A DNA stretch of 64,000 nt from Brachionus rotundiformis (Eukaryota; Rotifera; Eurotatoria; Ploima; Brachionidae): NCBI GenBank assembly GCA_016802295.1, contig JAESIW010000200.1, positions 4,278,327 to 4,342,326 on the forward strand. The letters run 5' to 3'. The translations under genes were made by a program, and so were the position numbers. How positions within the stretch are numbered: the stretch's first letter is position 1; every line of letters starts with the position of its first letter. Shown here in pieces: positions 59,230-64,000 of this stretch. A model generated the notes under the pieces. That model did not search any database and was not told the DNA's origin. It was given only the letters and a program-made list of their open reading frames with translations.

Positions 59230-60723
59230 ATGGAATTACCATTTCAAGAATTTTCTATCGAACTACCATGTGGTTATTCGACCTTTTATAAGTATTTAAA
59301 AAATCAACCTTCGAAATTTTTATGTACAATGTGTGGCAAGCATTTCATTGATAAGGAGTCATGTTTTAATGAACCAAAAAATCGCTTGTTAATAAAGCAA
59401 AATGAGCTCTTAAGAGAGTTAGAAGATTATAATAATTCCAAGAAGTATATTGAACGAATTAAAAATGATCCAGAAATGTATGTTGACAAAACTTTTGAGA
59501 CATTGGAGTCTAATATCAACAAGCGTTGTAACGAATTAAAAGAAAAATTATGTAAACAAATTGATGATTATCATTCAAATATAACAGAAAGAATAGAAAA
59601 AGAAAAAAAGGCAATCATTCACGATTTTAAATCAAATATGATCAAATGTGTATTATTGGATTGTTCAAAATCTTCTATTAGTGAAAATTTGGATCAAATA
59701 GATAGGAAAATTGAAAAATTCAAAGAATCTTCTTCTTTAATAACCAAATTAATACAAGAAATTTCAATTGGTGAAAATTTTCAAATAGAAGAATCAAAGG
59801 AAATAAAAGTACATGAGTTTTTTGGTAAAATATACGCATCTAAACAGACGAATAAAATTGATACAGATTTAAAGTATATATGCCACAAAGGATATTATGG
59901 ACATATTGACAGAATTAAACAAATAGAATGTTTGGGTAATGATAGAATTCTAAGTACTTCGTTTGATCAAACTGTTAATTTATGGGACAAAGAAAGTGGA
60001 AAAAATTTAACAACATTTATTGGTCATACAGATTCAGTGCTGTCAATTGCTTTGATGAATAATCAATTTTTCGCTACTGGTTCAAAAGATACAACAATTA
60101 AGATTTGGAATACTGGAAACAAATTTAGCTTAAGAACACTGAGTGGGCATACAGGTGCTGTTATTTGTTTAAAGGTGCTAAAAAATGGTGAAATAATAAG
60201 TGGCTCTGAAGATAAGACAATAAAAATATGGGGAAAAACTGTAAAAACTTTTTTTGGACATGAAGATAAAGTTAACTGCCTTGATCAAAATTATAATGGT
60301 CTTATAATAAGTGGATCAGGCGATTCATCAATAAAAATTTGGGATCATCACACAGAAAAATGTTTAGTTACTTTAAAAGGTCATAAGGGAGAAATTATGG
60401 ATATAAAAGCTCTAGATAATGATAAAATCGCTAGTGGTTCTTTAGACAAGACAATTAAAATTTGGAACCATAATAATTCTTGCATTAAAACACTAGTTGG
60501 TCATCAAGATTCGGTTCAACAAATCGATAAACTGGAAAAAAATAAATTAGTTAGCTGTTCATTAGATGGATCAATAAAAATTTGGAATATTGATTTAGGT
60601 TATTGTATATACACAATTGAAGCTCATTGTAGACCTATTACTTGCATTAAAGTAACCGATAAAGGAGAGATGCTTACAGGATCGATTGATGGATCAATTT
60701 ATATATGGACTAAGCACTCTTAA
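59230..60723 (+). CDS. seven-WD-repeat protein with N-terminal Cys/His segment and coiled coil
   Basis: A single exon of 497 codons from a true ATG. The first about 60 residues have a Cys/His pattern (LPCGYS, FLCTMCGKHF, ESC) that could be a small zinc-binding module of the RING or B-box kind, though incomplete. A coiled coil follows at about 55-190. Seven WD40 repeats fill about 215-497, each ending in IKIW, NLW or YIW, with typical units such as GHTDSVLSIAL, SGSEDKTIKIW and SGSLDKTIKIW, so the propeller is complete. The order zinc-like module, coiled coil, propeller resembles TRAF7-type or TRIM-like ubiquitin-ligase adaptors, but a full RING is not present, so function is open. The repeats are very similar to each other, which suggests recent repeat amplification or gene-family expansion. 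Confidence 0.8.
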   Translation: MELPFQEFSIELPCGYSTFYKYLKNQPSKFLCTMCGKHFIDKESCFNEPKNRLLIKQNELLRELEDYNNSKKYIERIKNDPEMYVDKTFETLESNINKRCNELKEKLCKQIDDYHSNITERIEKEKKAIIHDFKSNMIKCVLLDCSKSSISENLDQIDRKIEKFKESSSLITKLIQEISIGENFQIEESKEIKVHEFFGKIYASKQTNKIDTDLKYICHKGYYGHIDRIKQIECLGNDRILSTSFDQTVNLWDKESGKNLTTFIGHTDSVLSIALMNNQFFATGSKDTTIKIWNTGNKFSLRTLSGHTGAVICLKVLKNGEIISGSEDKTIKIWGKTVKTFFGHEDKVNCLDQNYNGLIISGSGDSSIKIWDHHTEKCLVTLKGHKGEIMDIKALDNDKIASGSLDKTIKIWNHNNSCIKTLVGHQDSVQQIDKLEKNKLVSCSLDGSIKIWNIDLGYCIYTIEAHCRPITCIKVTDKGEMLTGSIDGSIYIWTKHS

Positions 60724-61590
60724 ATTAAATACATTCTTAAAATTTAGATTTTTTTTTGCTATTTTTAATTTAAATCAAAAATGATATCAAATTTCTATCA
60801 AATTAAAAATATGGTTTGACAGTTTATTCATTATTGGAACTCGAACTAGTTTATTCTCATAATTAATTATTATCAAAAGGAATGTTAAAATGTTTCTTTT
60901 TTTATATTTTTATCTGTGATCATTAAAAAAAGTTTACAATATCAAAAAAGAAGATTTTATATTCGATGATGTTTCTCAAAAAAAATCTTCTAATATTTTT
61001 TAAAAATTATTATAAGATTATCAAATTGTTGATGATTAAATGAAATATATTTAGAATAAAAAAATATTTTTCATGATTTTTAAAAGATAGCCAATTTAAA
61101 AAATGAACATAGAAGGCTTAAAGAAAACTGAGTCCTTAAAAAAATGCTAATTAAGAATTTCAAAAATTAATGTAGAAAATAAGAATCTTAATTAATCTTT
61201 TCATTTTAAAATATTAAAATATAATATTAGATAAAATTTAATCTGACATCAAAAAAAAAACAAATGCGACATTAATCCAAATAAATCTAATACATTTATT
61301 GTTATTAAATAAAAATATAAAATATCAATTATTGTTATGATATAAATAAATAAAATTTTGATAACTAATTCTCTAATTTAATCATCATTTTATAAATTTT
61401 TCCTTATTTTTATTTTTTAAATTAAAAAAAATCAATATTTAGGTTTCTTTTAGAATTTTTAAAAGCTTAGTCGATAAATTAAAAGATTGAAAATTAAAAA
61501 AAATATCAAAATCCTTTTTAATTATTTTTATAACATTAATTATTTTTAAATCTTTTTAAAAAGCTAAATTTTTATTAAGCAAAACCAAAA
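60724..61590. other. intergenic stretch before PLAC8 pair
   Basis: About 870 bases of extremely AT-rich DNA with no coding similarity. The 5' end of the first PLAC8 gene and the WD-gene 3' end lie here. No repeats beyond homopolymer runs. Confidence 0.45.
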
Positions 61591-62055
61591 ATGACTGATA
61601 GCAGTAAGCAAGCATCTCCTGTAATAACTCAAGATCCTTTGAATGTATTTCGTTTTGAAAATGAATGGAATGTTGGAATATTTGACTGTTGTGAAGATTG
61701 TAGACTTGGTAATCTTTTTCTTTATTAAAATTAAATTATATTATTTTTTTAAAAAAAATTAGCTATGTGTTCATACTTTTGCTGGCTTTATATGTTTTGT
61801 ACTTTAATGAGTGATTTAAAAGAGAGCTGTTGCTCTTACATCTGTATACCTTTTCCTTTAATAGTTTTTAGAACTAAAATGAGGTCTAACTTAAGAATTA
61901 AAGTATAATTTTCCTGAAAGGTAAAATAGCTGAAAAAATTTTCCTTCTCTAAAAAGGGTTCAATATGGAGGGATAGCCTAGCTTCTATGTGTTTACCATG
62001 GTGTACATTAATTCAAATGAAGGCTGAACTTAAGCAAAGAGGTCTTATCAATTGA
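61591..62055 (+). CDS. PLAC8/cornifelin-family Cys-rich protein, copy 1
   Basis: Three exons, 61591-61708, 61763-61902 and 61957-62055, give 118 codons plus stop. The PLAC8 pattern is visible: WNVGIFDCCEDCRL near 31-40, then a Cys-rich hydrophobic region, FRTKMRSNLRIKGSIW, and MCLPWCTLIQMKAELKQRG near the end, which matches the family's C-P-x-C-x-L-x-Q-x-x-x-E box. PLAC8-family proteins are small membrane-associated or membrane-spanning proteins. In plants they affect organ size and metal resistance, and in animals they have varied roles that are poorly defined. Two hydrophobic stretches could span or dip into a membrane. It is followed 178 bases later by a related gene with the same intron phases. 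Confidence 0.8.
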
Positions 62056-62233
62056 TTGAAATCAATTCATTGGTTTAATTTGAATAAATTTTTATTTTTT
62101 TTTGAATAAATTTTTTTCATACTGGATTATTTTTTTTTTATTCGAAGGTATTCAAATTCCGAGTAATATCGGAATGTTTATTTAACTATTTTTCATCATT
62201 AATCGATGATTTTTTTATCAATAATTTTGAAGA

Positions 62234-62750
62234 ATGGACAATATTAAATCTATGGAAAAAGCTATTCCAAAACCAACAATTCCTGTCAATGACGGAAGAT
62301 TACCTCAGGAACTTTTTGAAATAATTCAAATACCGCCTGATGAAAATCCTTTTAAATATGAAAATTTGTGGGAAACCGAACTATGTGACTTTTTTGAAGA
62401 TTGCAATGAATGTAAGTTATACCTTTTTTGAACTAAAACTTTCAATATTTGAATTTAAGTTATTTTTGCTCATTGCTGCTATTATTGCTATATCTATAAA
62501 ATATTTAAAACAGTCGATGAAAATATTTTTAGCTATATTTGTACACCAAATCCTCTTATTCCGATTCGGACAAAAATTCGAGCTGTTTTACGAATAAAAG
62601 TAAATTATTTATGAATTTAATTTAATTTATAATATTTTTTAAAAGGGATCATTAATAGAGGATTGCTGTCAAGTCATATTTTGTGCTCCATGCACTGCCT
62701 TTCAAATAAATCAAGAGCTGAAATATAAAGAAATAATTCCTGATAAATGA
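62234..62750 (+). CDS. PLAC8-family Cys-rich protein, copy 2
   Basis: Three exons, 62234-62411, 62460-62599 and 62646-62750, give 140 codons plus stop. Exon 2 is exactly 140 nt, the same as in the preceding copy, and both introns have the same phase, so the two genes are tandem duplicates. Sequence has diverged: ENLWETELCDFFEDCNE replaces the first box, the second exon reads HCCYYCYIYKIFKTVDE and IPIRTKIRAVLRIKGSL, and the last box is CAPCTAFQINQELKYKE. The N-terminus is longer, with a Pro-rich segment (about 10-40). Membrane association as in the family is expected. The first copy's W..G in front of the Cys box is replaced here, so this copy is the more divergent of the pair. Confidence 0.78.
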
Positions 62751-62984
62751 TCAAAATATTAGCTTATTGCTTTTCTATAAACTTAATTTTTTTAAATTTT
62801 AAATAAAATTATTGATGTAAATTTTTAAATTTTTAATTCCAAGAATAAAACAAATTAAAATTTTTTAATCAAATATGATTTTTAGCATGAAACATTAGGG
62901 TAGTCATAGCAATATATGATTTAAAAATTATTATTTCTTTCACTTATTTTGTGTTATTAATTATTATTTTAAAAAGTTTTAAAA

Positions 62985-64000
62985 ATGAGTCAATTTTCAT
63001 CATCAAAGAGTAAATTTTCCAATTCTCAATATCATTCAATTGGCACAAGCAAATATTCTGATCAAGACAAAATAACTTTTCAAAGAAGCGATACATATAT
63101 TGTTGAGAATCCGAGTTGTTATTTAAAACAGGATAACAATCATTCAAGAAGTAATGATGATATATAAAATTTTTGGAATAATTTTACGAATTTAATCAAA
63201 ATTAGACTTTGAAGAAAAATCAAATCCTCATAAAACTTCAATTAGTACGATCAAACAACAAAAACGAACCGAAATGAAACGAACAAAGGATCAACCCAAT
63301 AGTTTTAAAGTTTCTGGAAATCAAAAAAGCATCGAATTTTTAATTAAATCTGCAAAAACTAGTGGACAAATAAATATATCAAATTATAATTTAGTTGAAG
63401 GTAAAATTGATAAAAAAATAATTTAGTTTTAAAGTTTTTGATTTTTAGTTCCTAATGATATATGGAATATTAATATTGACAATCAAGCAAATCATGATGA
63501 CAAAAATGAAATCTCATTTGAAAATAAAGGATATAAATGGTGGGATCAAGTTGAACTAACAAAATTAATAATTGCCTCGAATAAGTTAAGAATTATTCCT
63601 GATGATATTCAAAAATTAGCAAATTTAATTTTACTTGATGTAAGATATTCCAATTTCAGTGATTGTATTTGTTATAAATAAAATATATTTTATATAAATA
63701 AGTTTAAATTTATTTACAGTCTAAAAATGATTGTAAACAGAAAGTTGAAAAATAAATAGATAAATAATTTTTTTATTTTAAATGATTTTTGATAACTTAT
63801 CAAAAATACTATTATAAAATCATTTAATCTATATATTTAGATACATGACAATCATATAGATCAAATCGATGATGCAATAGGAAACGTTGTTGATCTAAAA
63901 ATTTTAAACTGCAGGTTTATTTTATATAATTTATTACAAGTTTTTAAAAATTTTAATTAAAGTCATAATCAGCTTTCCAAACTTCCAAACGGTTTATGCA
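62985..64000 (+). CDS. LRRC40: LRRC40, leucine-rich repeat protein, 5' part
   Basis: Exons 62985-63150, 63206-63400, 63449-63639, 63841-63914 and 63963 to the window edge share consistent phases. The first about 95 residues are Ser/Lys/Gln-rich and poorly conserved. The diagnostic LRRC40 segment follows: FLIKSAKTSGQINISNYNL, VPNDIWNINI, then KWWDQVELTKLIIASNKL, IPDDIQKLANLILLDIHDN and, after the last intron, SHNQLSKLPNGL. These are the start of the leucine-rich repeat array of about 20 repeats. Human LRRC40 has the same order, including a Trp-Trp in front of the first LTKL repeat. Function in animals is little known; the LRR array suggests a protein-binding scaffold. The gene runs off the end of the window, so most of the LRR array is missing. 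Confidence 0.88.

Noticed and set aside
1..64000. Mobile elements, tRNA, rRNA, CRISPR, viral remnants
   Set aside because: I looked for terminal repeats, transposase or reverse-transcriptase motifs, tRNA B-box-like sequence and regular repeat-spacer arrays and saw none that could be supported.

Overview
This window is nuclear DNA of an invertebrate animal. It is very AT-rich. Most genes are compact, with GT-AG introns mostly of 48-60 nt, and several long coding regions have no intron (Wnt5, XRN2, a 7TM receptor). The gene set (Wnt5, ERC/ELKS, synaptojanin, TMC, mTOR, Tribbles) is metazoan. Nicotinamidase fused to N-terminal EF-hands is an invertebrate arrangement. AT content, tiny introns and gene style suggest a monogonont rotifer such as Brachionus. 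That placement is an inference; the window holds no marker gene that proves it. There are no prokaryotic features, no recognisable transposon, no tRNA or rRNA and no CRISPR array.

Layout. 1-8.1 kb (+): a type II SEA-domain mucin-like membrane protein, then an acyltransferase/condensation-superfamily protein whose catalytic histidines are missing. 8.4-15.0 kb (-): full-length synaptojanin (6 exons) and an intronless orphan 7TM receptor. 15.5-17.0 kb (+): splicing factor BUD13. 18.0-21.8 kb (+): a tandem pair of EF-hand nicotinamidases with matching exon structure. 23.3-24.8 kb (+): Tribbles pseudokinase. 24.8-30.8 kb: 6 kb without genes, ending at a TATA box and an intronless Wnt5 (30.8-32.0 kb). 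32.5-33.5 kb (+): an unknown, densely glycosylated single-pass protein. 33.9-38.1 kb (-): ERC/ELKS active-zone scaffold. 39.9-40.4 kb (+): a small secreted protein with its own TATA box. 41.1-43.8 kb (+): a TMC mechanotransduction-type channel, split over many short exons and easily missed. 44.0-45.5 kb (-): an orphan charged protein. 46.0-55.2 kb (-): complete mTOR kinase (6 exons, 2969 codons). 55.8-58.8 kb (+): XRN2 exoribonuclease. 59.2-60.7 kb (+): a seven-WD-repeat protein. 61.6-62.8 kb (+): two PLAC8-family genes in tandem. 63.0-64.0 kb (+): the 5' part of LRRC40, cut by the window edge.

Most genes are unrelated housekeeping or signalling genes with their own promoters. Local relations are two tandem duplications (nicotinamidase, PLAC8), one head-to-head pair that may share a promoter region (mTOR and XRN2), and several convergent pairs with short gaps. 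Exon models were built by eye from splice consensus, codon phase and family similarity. Phases close exactly in the listed models except at the BUD13 5' end and the TMC 5' end, where the uncertainty is stated.
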